A DNA stretch of 64,000 nucleotides, taken from Daucus carota subsp. sativus. Lineage: Eukaryota; Streptophyta; Magnoliopsida; Apiales; Apiaceae. The notes below the pieces were generated by a model. The model had not been told where the DNA came from and made no database searches. It worked only from the letters and a program-made list of their open reading frames with translations. The translations under genes and the position numbers were made by a program. Positions 34,380-47,002 of this stretch are shown here, in pieces. Numbering within the stretch: position 1 is the stretch's first letter; each line of letters begins with the position of its first letter. Location of the stretch: contig NC_030385.2 of assembly GCF_001625215.2 (NCBI RefSeq), forward strand, positions 44,107,598-44,171,597. Direction: 5' to 3'.

Positions 34380-34446
34380 ATGCCCATTTTTTCCCCTTCC
34401 CCCGGGTGTTTTATGCCCATTTTTTCCCCTTCCCCCGGGTGTTTTT
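34380..34446 (+). repeat. Perfect tandem duplication in the 3' UTR (2 x 33 bp)
   Basis: The unit ATGCCCATTTTTTCC plus CCTTCCCCCGGGTGTTTT is present twice, head to tail, with no difference seen. It lies 43 bp after the stop codon of the EEP-fold gene. Confidence 0.9.
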
Positions 34447-35930
34447 TACTTTCATAATGAACCAGAGTGATAAAGGATTGATATAAGAGGAAAGAAGTGC
34501 TAACACTTTAGTCCTCGGTTTCTTTATTTTCTTATCTCATTGGCTTAATTTTAGTACACTTTTAAAGGTTTATTGGAAAGATGAACCCAATATTGTTTGG
34601 AAATTGGTAACTAAGTTCCACATCCTACCAATTAGAACTTTACTACATGCTATGCGGTGGTGATAAAAAATTTACACTTAGGTCTCAAATTCTAAATTTT
34701 AGTAAAGAATATTTGCGCATTCAATAAACAACAAAAAAAAACGACGTATCAAACATGCTATGAAGCGGTCTCTTGATCTTGATATTCATGTCCGATCAAA
34801 ATAAATTAAGATTTTAGATGAGTTGTTCAGTTCCGAGCTCAAGTTTGTACAAAAATAGCTTTCGAGCGGGATAAATGGTGGAATAATTTTTATAAGCCTA
34901 ACCTTTTGAATTTCAAGAAAAATACGGCCGTATGATTTTTGATTGTTTGAACCTCGGAGTTTGAGGGTAAGGTTGCAGAGAAAATCATTTGATATACTTT
35001 GTTTCAGCTTTGTTGTTACGATTTGTGTTGAGTTTGAATTACGCAAAACAGACATAGATATACTCATATACATATAATTAGTTGTTGCAGTGGTTGGATC
35101 ATGGATGTGGCAACTAACTTTACTTTAGTTCTAAATTGTACTGCGTACACACCGTGGGTACATTGTATAATTTTTTCCATATTTTATGCTTTTGTTGGAG
35201 AATCCAGATTTTGGTAAACTCGTACAGATCATTATAGAATCCACCGACAAACATAAATTACTGCATTTTAACAATTTCTTAATTAAAAATAAATTTTGAA
35301 TAATTAATTTTTTAAAATAAATATACTCTTATTATGTATGTTAATTAAATATTTTTATTGGACATATTAAATAAATGTTTAGCAAGTTCATTAATCTTAT
35401 AAATAAATAAGCCCGATAAATATGTTTAATAAAAATATTTAAAAATAGTTTAATTATAATTGAAAAGTCTTACTGAAATATATAATAATATAATAATTTT
35501 CAAAACCATTAAATAAATTGAAATATATTAAGAGCATAATTTAAGAAACCAGTAACTAAGTTAATTATTCAAAAAATTTAATACTTTAATTATATTATTA
35601 TGAAATATATTACATGTAGTTATATTAAAATATAATGTTCATCCAAAGTAGATAGTATTTTAATTATTTTTTTCTTCGTTGCATGTGTATTTTCCTAATC
35701 AAGTGATAATAAACTTTGCGTACGTGTGTAAAAATAATTGGTGATAAATTTCAATCGAAGACTTTGAGTTGCTATTTTCTGATTATAATAATATTACTAC
35801 TTGCTCTCAAAAAAATAAAAAATAATATTACTACTATATTTGTTTGACCAGAAACTTACAATCCAACGGCCAAGATGAATTGGTAAAGATAACAGTAGAC
35901 GCGTACATGTATAATTATTTCACCCAATCT
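34447..35930. other. AT-rich intergenic DNA
   Basis: No gene, transposon terminus or tandem array could be supported. The stretch 35260-35680 is mostly A/T. The last 100 bp lead into the promoter of the TM9 gene. Confidence 0.6.
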
Positions 35931-36101
35931 TATTTTCCAACTCTGTGATCCCCGATTTGGATCCACAGAGAGAGAGAGAGACTGGAGAGAGAGTTTTGTT
36001 TGTGTTTGTAGAGAGTAAACTGAAAATACATACATACAATATATATATACAGGAAGAACAGAGAAGACGGTGTAGATCTAGATCTCTACTAGGTGGCGAC
36101 A

Positions 36102-36222
36102 ATGGCGAAGGATCGACCTGCAACAGCATTTCATTCTCAATTATGGATGTTAATTTGGTGTCTTTTTATTGTTCAAGGCTACGCCTTTTACTTGCCTGGC
36201 GTTGCTCCTGAGGATTTTTACA

Positions 36223-36257
<35 letters not shown>

Positions 36258-39200
36258 CCCCTTCTCTCTCTCCCCTTCTCTCTCTCCCTCCTCTCTCTCT
36301 CTCTCTCCCCCCCCCCTCTCTCTCTGTTTTAACCTACATTATGTTTCTTTACTTGCAATTGATGGGAGTGTTTGTTTCTGTGTGATGCATATATAAATGT
36401 GTTTATGTTTTGTGCGGATCTTGAAATGTTACTAATCTATTGTTACTGTTCAGGGTTGTGCTTCTATAGTTTCTATGTCTAATTGTTGTCTATAGTTGGA
36501 TAAATATGATTAGACTAGTTACTACTGTCGGTGATTAGTCTTGCGACTTGCACTTATTGTGTACCTTTTTTATTTATTCTCTTTAAAGAAATGGGGATTT
36601 TTGTAGTTGGTCTAAAGCATGAAAATTTAACATTTTTTGCTAAATCCATCACTGCTATCTTTACTTGCATGAAAATAATTTATTTGCTTTCGTTGTACAT
36701 TATTTGTGGTGATTTATGGTTCATTGAAATGCGAATTTTGCTTTGGCGGTCATGTAATTAGTGCACCTTTATGCATTGAACTACCAAGCTGACTCGTTTT
36801 CGTTAATGGAGCTTAATATTGTGAAGGGTTGCTAGGGTATTTACTCCAACGAGCTTGAGTTGAGTGCATGACTTGTTCGGAGTGGCAAAGACTAATTTCT
36901 GCTTAATGTTTTATTATTCTATTTTTTCGCGCTTAAATGTCTTAGCATTCTGTGTTAATAGTTGGTATTGAAATTATATCACTTAGAATATTTATTGTAC
37001 AAATGCTTTTAACAAAAGAAGTTTCGTAAGTTTGACTGTGATTAAATATTTTCATTAATCTGGGATGAAATTATTCCCAACTCCAAATTGCTCACAAGCC
37101 TTTCAATGTGGCCAGAAGCAGACCTATATAAACATAACTTTCATAAAGTATTTAGTTATAGAAAATTCAGCGCATTTATCCCTGAATATAAGTGATATAA
37201 ATAGGTTATTCTGTATGTTCAGTTTGGTTATCACATACTTGATCGCTAAAAATAAATTATTACATTTGTGTCTTTGCCTTGCATTTAATATAAATCTCCA
37301 TTTCCATTATAATCGATTTCACAAATTTTGCTATGTCGCATTTATATATGAACTCCATACACTTGACAAAAGTCATATCTTTTTAATAACTCCAGTTAGT
37401 ATATCTTCGACACTCTTACTATTTCATTTCAGCTCTGCTCCTTTATAATTTATATTCCTCATGAGGAACAAACTGAAAAGCACAACAATAATACTGTAAA
37501 TATATTGTCATCCCCTATCAGGTGTTAGTATAATTTTTTGAATAGTGTTTAGTGGAGAACTTTCTATGGAGTTACCATGCATCTCTAATCCCACAAATGT
37601 CTCAAATAATACTGTACACACACACAGACATGCGCACACACACAGACACACACACACACACATATGGTATTTTAATTTAATAGCTTCATATAAGAGAATA
37701 TTAATGATTCAAGGTCACTTCTAAATTGTCAAAGGGACTTTTCAAACAGCCAAGTTGACTGTATCATGCATTAATGATTCTTCTGTATTATAAAATTTAT
37801 GGCATATTTTTTAAAACATATGAGAATGATGTGCATCAAAGAACAAATAAATTAATCATATGCTTGTTGTTGGAATATGAATATGCATTTTTTTGCTATG
37901 CGGTCTCGTTTGTATTTGACTTAAACTACCTTAAGTTGATGTACGTAATAAAAGCTGACATTTCTATTGGTTTTATTCTGCACAGGGTGACCCTTTAAAT
38001 GTGAAAGTGAACAAATTGACTTCTACCAAGACACAGCTTCCTTACTCCTACTACACTCTTCCCTTCTGTCGGCCTAAGACCATAGTAGACAGTGCAGAAA
38101 ATCTTGGAGAAGTTCTTCGCGGTGATCGTATTGAGAACTCTCCGTATCAGGTGAACTATACATGTGAAGATTCCATCTTTATTTAACTATGTGATATCTT
38201 TGGACTTTGGATACTGAGTTTATTACCGATACTATTGCAGTTTAAGATGCGAGAACCACAGATGTGCAATATTTTGTGTCGCATTACACTCACTGGAAAA
38301 ACAGCCAAGAAATTGAAGGAAAAGATTGATGATGAGTATCGGGTGAACATGTGAGTCACCTTTGGGAAAGTTCATATGGGGTTTACGTAGTATATAATTG
38401 CAAAGAGCTAACTTTGTCTTGGTACCAGCATGTTAACTTATTAAGTTTGTGCATATGACAGGATTTTGGATAATCTTCCCCTGGTTGTACCAGTACAAAG
38501 GCCGGACCGAGAAAGTTCCTTTGTGTATCAGCATGGTTTTCATGTTGGTTTCAAAGGGCAGTATGCTGGAGTAAGTATCAAGACATGGACTATGTGCTTT
38601 ATAACAAACTGTTGGACCTTAAACTAACACCTTTTTTTTTTTTTGTGCAGAGCAAGGATGAAAAGTATTTTATTAATAACCACTTGACATTTACAGTTAA
38701 GTATCACAAGGACATACAGACAGACACAGCAAGAATTGTAGGATTTGAAGTAAAACCTTTTAGGTGATATGTTGACCTTTTCTTTTTGGGATTTTTTTAT
38801 CCATTTCCTGATTAATAGAAGTTAATGACAACTGATAATCAACAACTTTTATGGTGGGTCTAGCGCTAAGCATGAATATGAAGGTCAATGGAGTGACAAG
38901 GCACGCTTGACAACTTGTGATCCCCATGCTAAACGCACAATTACCAGCTCTGAATCTCCTCAAGAAGTTGAAGATAAGAAAGAAATCATCTTCACATATG
39001 ATGTTGATTACGAGGTGAGGCCCAAAGATCTGTCTTCCATACACATTTAGATTTTGGATTCATAATATCTGTACTATAAATCTCTTTTCTCTTGTACCAT
39101 TCTGCAGGCCAGTGATGTCAAGTGGGCATCTAGATGGGATACTTATCTGATGATGGCTGATGATCAAATACACTGGTTTTCAATTGTCAATTCCTTGATG

Positions 39201-40265
39201 ATTGTTCTTTTCCTCTCGGGAATGGTGGCTATGATCATGTTAAGGACTCTCTATCGTGACATTTCCAAATACAACCAATTAGAAACCCAGGAAGAAGCTC
39301 AAGAAGAAACAGGATGGAAACTGGTTCATGGGGATGTTTTTAGGCCGCCAGTGAACTCTGATTTGCTTTGTGTTTATGTTGGGACTGGTGTTCAGTTTTT
39401 CGGAATGATACTTCTCACCATGGTATTTGCGGTACTTGGGTTCTTATCCCCTTCAAACCGAGGTGGGCTAATGACAGCTCTACTTATGTTATATGTCTTC
39501 ATGGGCCTTTTTGGTGGTTATGCTGCTGCCCGTCTCTACAAGATGTTCAAGGGGACAAATTGGAAAAAGATCACCCTCCAAACAGCTTTCATGTTTCCGG
39601 GAATTGCATTTATTATATTCTTTGTATTAAATGCTCTGATTTGGGGTCAAAAATCTTCAGGGGCTGTGCCATTTGGTACCATGTTTGCCTTGGTATTCTT
39701 GTGGTTCGGCATCTCAGTACCACTAGTTTTTGTGGGGAGTTATGTGGGTTTTAGGAAGCCTTCACCTGAGGATCCAGTTAAAACTAATAAGATTCCAAGG
39801 CAGATACCTGAGCAGGCATGGTACATGCACCCAGTCTTTTCTATCCTGATTGGGGGAATACTTCCCTTCGGAGCTGTATTTATTGAGCTCTTTTTCATCC
39901 TCACCTCTATTTGGTTGCAACAGTTCTATTACATATTTGGATTTCTCTTCCTTGTGTTCATCATCCTGATTGTCACCTGTGCCGAGATAACAATCGTGCT
40001 ATGCTACTTCCAGCTATGCAGTGAGGATTACCTCTGGTGGTGGAGGTCGTACCTGACTTCAGGTTCTTCAGCTCTATATCTCTTTCTCTATGCATCATTT
40101 TACTTCTTCACCAAGCTAGAGATCACAAAGCCAGTGTCTGGCATGTTATACTTCGGTTACATGCTGATTGCTTCATATGCTTTCTTCGTGGTCACTGGTA
40201 CCATTGGGTTTTACGCATGTCTTTGGTTCACAAGGCTCGTCTATTCATCAGTGAAGATTGATTAA
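36102..40265 (+). CDS. TMN: Transmembrane 9 superfamily (EMP70/nonaspanin) protein (7 exons)
   Basis: Exons: 36102-36224, 37986-38150, 38241-38350, 38462-38570, 38651-38763, 38864-39014, 39108-40265, giving 642 residues. The N terminus has a signal peptide (hydrophobic about 14-29). The mature luminal domain opens [13 protein letters not shown] and contains [13 protein letters not shown] and [17 protein letters not shown], hallmarks of the family. The last exon holds nine membrane helices, starting about residue 275. The C terminus ends SSVKID. A KXD/E tail is known to keep plant EMP proteins in the Golgi by binding COPI. The protein is likely a Golgi/endosome membrane protein with a role in membrane protein sorting; precise function unknown. 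Length matches the TMN7-like subgroup (about 640). Confidence 0.93.
36225..36325 (+). repeat. CT/C-rich microsatellite at the start of TM9 intron 1
   Basis: The (CT)n tract mixed with C runs begins at the splice donor itself (AAG then gtctctctct). The TM9 intron 1 runs 36225-37985. A (CA)n tract lies farther in, at about 37617-37665. Confidence 0.85.
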
Positions 40266-40718
40266 GTGATGAACATGGAGGTAAATGATTTTCCACATTG
40301 ATCTTTGAGAAATCACAGCTATACTCCTGATTGAGCATCACACATTGCAACATGAAGCTACCACCAATAGTTTTTAAATTGCCTCCTGGGGTTATTTAAT
40401 ATAGAAATATTTTGTAAACTTTTCAGCAGATGGCGGAAATATGAATTTTTCAATTATTTTTATTTTCTCTGTTTGATCTTTAGATTCCTACAAATATGTA
40501 TCAAGACAATTAAAATTGCCAAAAGATTTTTTTTATGAAGAAAGAACATATGACAATGGCGTCTAGCATACTTTTGTTGGATCTGCATATATACATGGTA
40601 GAAGTTCCTTGTTCATGTGAATTGTGAAATGGTAGAATGTTAGAGGGCGATCCCTTTTTTATGGAGCATTTACGAGATACCATGCTTGTATTCTGTTATC
40701 GTCTTCTCTTAAAGTTTG

Positions 40719-40788
40719 TAACCCCATTGCCATAGGGTTTTCTTTCAATTCACTAACCCCATTGCCATAGGGTTTTCTTTCAATTCAC
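40719..40788. repeat. Tandem duplication downstream of the TM9 gene (2 x 35 bp)
   Basis: The unit starting TAACCCCATTGCCATAGGG occurs twice, at 40719 and 40754, with no difference seen. It lies in or just beyond the 3' UTR. Confidence 0.9.
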
Positions 40789-40867
40789 TAAAATGTGGGT
40801 GCTGATAGCATAATTACATAGTATACTGTATATAATGCACGCCTTCATGACGGGAAAAAAAAGAAGC

Positions 40868-41144
40868 TACTCCCTCTGTCCCATTTTAACTGCTTTTTTT
40901 AGAGAGATGCACACAAACCAATTTTTACATTTATTGAGGTGTTTATTTGAATACTTTTACATAGCTACCCCTCATAAAATCAAACTAAACTACAATTTGT
41001 ATTGCATAGAAAATATAAGCTGTATTAATGAGGGGCAAAATTGAAATTCACCTACCAAATAGTGTATGAAAACAAGAAAAAGTCACTTATTTTGGGACAA
41101 CAATCAAATTCTAAAAAGGCAGTTAAAATGAGACGGAGGGAGTA
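40868..41144. mobile_element. Stowaway-like MITE between the TM9 and CNGC genes
   Basis: It begins TACTCCCTCTGTCCCATTTT and ends with the inverted match AAAATGAGACGGAGGGAGTA. It is 277 bp. The flanking DNA (actgtatata plus atgca, about 40825 and 41146) is partly repeated on the two sides. Confidence 0.88.
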
Positions 41145-41239
41145 CTGTATATAGCATAATTTCATAGTATACTGTATATAATGCATTATACTTGTGTTCA
41201 AAATCAATGTTTCAGTTCCTCTGACCCGGTGTTCTCTTT

Positions 41240-41582
41240 TGCTACTTGCTCCATCTCAAATTAGATAATAGACTTTGGGGTCGCATTTTAAAATATATTG
41301 ACCGTCTATTTAAGTAATTTATTTTTTTTCAAATTGTAAATTAGAATTTTATATTTAAACTTTTATTTAAAAAAGAAAAAAATTAAAAATAAATTACATA
41401 ATTATGCGATCAACACATGCTACATGTGAAAAACTAACGTACTTATCTAATTTATGATGAAAGAAGGATGCATTTTGCATGCTCGTCAAAAAGTTAACGA
41501 ACTCGTCTGAATGCTCATCTAAAAGTTAACGAAAATGCTCGTCTAAAAGTTAACGAACTCGTCTGATTTACGACAGAGAGTA
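41240..41582. mobile_element. Degenerate Stowaway-like MITE with internal repeats
   Basis: It starts TACTTGCTCCATCTCAAATT and ends TTTACGACAGAGAGTAG, a decayed version of the CTCCCTCCGT terminus. Near the right end the phrase ctcgtctaaaagttaacga is repeated about three times. Confidence is lower because of divergence. Confidence 0.5.
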
Positions 41583-42162
41583 GTTATCAATAATATCGGT
41601 AGTTTTTTCTTTGTCAGCATTTAGTAATCCTCAGCTCCATATAGTAGCCACTTTTTTCTTCTTTGCCTTCTCCATTTGATGAACTTTATTTGATTACTAT
41701 CTAGCAAACAAAAAAACTTTTTTTTTAAATTCTTCGTGTGTTTTCTGTTTTTGTCAGGTCGATGTTAACCATATAGGTAGTGGAAAAGCTCTTGCCTATT
41801 TATCATTCTTACCGCAACGATGTGTCAAATTCTTCAAAAAACAAATTATATAGGAGAATAATTCCATTTTGACTGTAAAATTTCAAACTAGAACAGCTAA
41901 TGGGGGAATAGGTAAGCACATCCATGCATACTTTTACAGATTTGAAACACCAAAACACCTGCAACGCTAAAACAGAAACTACAAACCTGCAAATTAGGAC
42001 AAATATATAACAAAGATTCATGAGCAATAGCATATAGTTTTACAGCTATAGATTCTTATATAACAAACTGAAACCTACACATAACACAATACCTAATTTA
42101 CATTTGAAATCATATTAACAAAACTAAAAGAATCTTTCGTCAACGTTAATCAAATTTACATA

Positions 42163-43150
42163 TTAATCTGCATCAGCAGAGAAATCAGGTTCCGGGGGCT
42201 TTTGTAGTTTCACCAGTTCTCTTGCACTCTTGAGATTCCTATTCCGGTGCACCCCACGAAGAGCGTTCGCTGCAAATCTAGAAGCTAAGAAGGTGGCACC
42301 AAGGCTATAAGAACCTCCACCAACATTCCTGCTGGCTCCAGCTAATGCTTCTGCTTCTTCTTCCTTCCGCCGAAGTTCAAGAATTTTTCTTTTGGAATAT
42401 CGGCGCCAGGCAGCTTGGATGAAGCAAGCAGCCCAGGTTCTCCACTGCTGTGAGTAGAAGCGGAAAGTGTGTTGAACCTGTCTGCTGTGAAGACGCCTGA
42501 ACTGACTGGCAACAAATTTTAACTCTTCGGCTGTTAGAGCAAAAGCTTCCACCTCTGTCAATGCCCTTACTGTACGAGTAGATGAGGGTAGGTTGACACC
42601 AGATTTTGGGTCAAGTGCCCATGTTAGAAGCTCTTCTCCGCAAAAGTCCCCTTCTTTCAGCAAACTCTCATTGAAAAACCCACTTCTTCCACCATCAGTG
42701 GTTACACTTTTAAGGCGCCCACGTATGATGAAGAGCATCTCATCAACTGGATCTCCTTCTCGAACTATGTAAGTATTTTCGGTATACAGACATGGTTTCA
42801 GCCGCTCACAAATTGCATCAAGTAACCTCTCATCCATCTTTTCAAATAGAGGAACCTAGAAAGGGGTTGACAAAGATTTTGATCACTAAGGGATGCCAGA
42901 AGTAACATGCTAATTAAATTGATGTACAAAAGTATACAAAAATTTCAGATTATTCCAATTTCAAGATTTAAGGTTCAGTTTCAAGTATTTATATGTAGAA
43001 GGTGAAAAGCATGTGGCTCTAAAGTTGGATATAATTGTATATATATTTCGTCAGCCTATTTGATTTGAAATGGGGATTAGGAAACCTGACAAGTTATTCC
43101 AAGATCTATGCCAAGTTTCAGAATAGAAGTATCATTAATATCTAATTATG

Positions 43151-43243
<93 letters not shown>

Positions 43244-43810
43244 TATTCCAATAGAAACCAAATTAGCCTAAAAACTAAAAACCAGTTTCTGGACAGTTTT
43301 TTATCACTATTTTTAACTATAGAAATCACTAATTTGTACATAACATATCACTAATTTATATATAGCATATCTCGCGGATATAAATATATATATACACATA
43401 TATGCAACGCATATGACCATCATCTTCCCCCAAATCTTAATAATGGACCTCTTACCACCATTACCAGACGTTTTCATGACTTGCCACCATCGTCTATCAT
43501 CACCAATAGTCACATACACTTTCCATCATAACTTACAAAACTAACGACTACTTACCATCATCATACAACTTCTCTTGCGGCTTTCTACCGTCAAGAACCT
43601 TCTTACGGATGAAATTGATCATCTATAATCGATTATCAATAGTTTAGATAAGTAGATTTTCTCAATTTTGATAATAAAAATCGCTATTTACATACTGTAT
43701 AAAAACAGTGATTAGTGCAGTATAAATTAGTGATACCCGTAGTTATAAATAGTGGTAGGGAAACTGGTTTCTAGTTTTTATTTTAAGAGTGGTTTCTATT
43801 TGATCATGAG

Positions 43811-43863
<53 letters not shown>

Positions 43864-46800
43864 TAGTCGATATGTGTGGAGAGATAGTCACAAAAGCACT
43901 CAATGGCATGAAAACTATGCATTAGGTTGAACATATATAAGAGAAAGTTTCAAGTTTTTCAAGAGATACCCTCTTCACTAAAGCTAGACAAAGATGCCGC
44001 TTTATGTCTCTTCTGAGATCCTTCGGAAGACCGTGAACTATATTCTCTTCATCAACTCCACGTGTTTCTAACCACTTGTATTGGTCATAGCGTCTAACAC
44101 GTTCCCGGAGATCTGGCGGAAGCAAACGGTGATGCATCCACTGCTCTGAGTCACGCCTTTTAACCCTCATCTCCTCCAGCCGAATTGTTAGCGACTGAAG
44201 GTATGTCTGTGATAATAACAAAACCAAAAAGACGTGATCACTAACAATGACACTCAGCTTCGCAAATCAGGCCTTACGTCCTGCTAAATAGAAGATAACA
44301 AGCTTCCAAGAGGAACAAAGATAATTTTACCAAGTATACAAACCCTAAACTTTGGACGTCCTTGAGTACCTTAACCATGCATAAGCATATCAACCAAAAC
44401 TTCTTTTATTTACTCAGGGTTCAAGACACATTGTCTCTTAATCAAACATAGAAAATTTAGTGTGTCTGCGTGTGTGTACATATTATTTGAGAGATTCAAT
44501 ATACAAAAAAATCTCCAACCTACTTCAATGTGATTTGTGCTAGCTGACTAGATCATTCACCTTAAAACGTTTCTAGATATATTATAGTTTAAGTTTCACA
44601 GAAGCATAAAAAAAAAAAGTTAGCCTCTAAAATCAACAAAATAAAAGAGTAAGCTCAAATTATAGGAAATCACATCATCAGATAATGCATGACTGCTCTA
44701 CTTATAATATAGCTAGAGTATAAATAAAAATCAGAAAAGTATTGAAAATGCAATACAGATTAAAATAAGTGAGCTCAGAAGCAGGGAACTTCGAAACTAA
44801 TTGGCGAAAATCCTGAGTAATAGCAAAAAAATAATAATATTCCAGCTACAAACACCCCCCCCCCCCAAAAAAAAAATGACATGTAGATTACGAAAATAAA
44901 TAAATCCTCGAGCTTTCAAGGAATTATGGAAACATGAGTATTTTCCTCATCCAAATTACATCCTCAGATAGGCTGAAGTAGCGCCACATATACCATGCCA
45001 TATGAAAAAGGGCTAGTGAGACATATTACTCTTTGCTTTTCTACTATAAACAAGAGGTGAACTAAACTTAATTTTTAATGTTAATCTAAAAAAGTAAATA
45101 AATGACCAACTTAAAAGGGGTAGTAATAGATGCAGTGAACATCCATGGGAAAAAGGTGTAAGTTATAAACCATGTACTGTTTAAGATATATAGGTTCAGC
45201 TTTTATTTCAATGCTATCAAATTAAGAAATGCTTCTCACAATAACACATTAATGTGTACAATATTATATCTTAATCGTTTAGAATTAGAACACTTACATT
45301 GGAATAAAAGTTAGATTAAGAAGATTTTCTTTGTATTTTCCATTCTTGTTAAAAAGCAAAAAAACAGAAAAAACTTTCTTGTCTTCTTGACTACTGCCAC
45401 AAGAGATCCTTAATATTCTTTACCTTCTGTGTTAAATTTAGGCACTACAAGCTATCTTATATTTTCATTTTTCATCTTGATTCTTTCTGTAGTTAAAACT
45501 TACAAAATCCAAGCATTTACTTTTATTCTTCCAGTCTTTAAAAAAAAAGTTTGTTTACAAAATTAAATCTTATAAAAATTGAGGATAAAAATTTAAATAC
45601 TTGTGTAATAAGTAGGAGCTATATAGGAAAGTTAGTTTGGAGTGAGCCTAGGGCCTATTAGGTGTCAGAGGCGGCCCTGCCAGCCAATAGCACCATATTA
45701 TAAGTACTAAATACGAGCAACTGGAACCCAACTTTCCCTTCATACAGACAGGTTTTCATCATTTGAGTAGATTGTCATTGTAGCATAGCTTAACTGGAAA
45801 ATCATACTAACTAAATAGACAATCTGTGGCGCACTTAAACTGAGAAAACTAAACAAGTTGCCTAATTTGGAAGGCCTTTGATGATTCAGCTCAAAAATTA
45901 CCTGCATGTTGCCAATCAACAGTGCAAAGAGAATTAGACCAAAAATGGCTAGTGCAATGGAAAATATGGATTCTCCTGGGAAAGTGCTTGTTTGAAGTCC
46001 CTGTCCAAGTGTACTGCAGAAATACAATGAAGCACTCGAGCATCAGTCTCGTATCAATCAAGTTTAATCTTATTTCTATGGAAAAAAATATTTGTCATAA
46101 TTACTCTCTAGGAAAGCTAAATCGTATAAAAAACTACGATATAGAAAAATTTGATGCACATTAATTGCACCAATGGATAGAAAATATATGCCGGCTGATG
46201 ATAATTAAATTTGAGAACATGTTCTACTTTAGGTAAGAAAGTGAGAAGATTTCCTGCATGTTGGTTTAAAAAAACCTAAAAGAGCAGACTTCTGGTCTAC
46301 GACTTTTATCTTGCATATACTAAAACTTTTTGGAGGTAGGTTAACAATTTCTTTTCGCTTAATAAATCTTAAAGTAGATATAGTTTCTATCGGTATCGAT
46401 CTGAGATACATTTCAAATATAATAGTTACAACTGAATAAAAGGTATACAGAAATTTGAAAGATTAGCATGCAACAATGAAGCATGCAAAACCTTGTGATA
46501 TTGCAACTGAGAGGTGTTCAATAACGTTCATGAAGACAAAATCAAGGAGCTAGTAGAAGTTTGCCTAGAGGTGCAATGCTAAACATAGTTAGGATTTTAA
46601 CATTTTTTGAAATTCAACTTCAGAATAATGACTGATCAGAATTTTACTTATTTAAGATAAAAAGAGGCATAGAATTTCCATCTTTGATTCAAACAAACTG
46701 AGATTTTATGCAGAGCACATGCTTAATCCATATTAACCAAGTATTATTATATTGGTCCATTTATGATAAATCTGAAGAGATTAGTAATATACATGAAATA

Positions 46801-46965
46801 TTTCCGATAATAGATTGTGATTGAAAGGGTGAGATAAAGAATATCAAAATATTAGACAGGCTTCACAGTACTTATCGAACACAACAGTGTCGACATGTAT
46901 GGCATTGCACGTTGAAAGTATATATATCTAACAAATAGTAAGTGGATACTTCACATGAAAAAAAA

Positions 46966-47002
<37 letters not shown>

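Noticed and set aside
43847..43970. CNGC last intron as a third U12 candidate (donor GTATCTCTTG)
   Set aside because: The donor departs from RTATCCTTT at the sixth base, and the best branch-like match near the acceptor is too far away (about 35 nt). Treated as U2-type.
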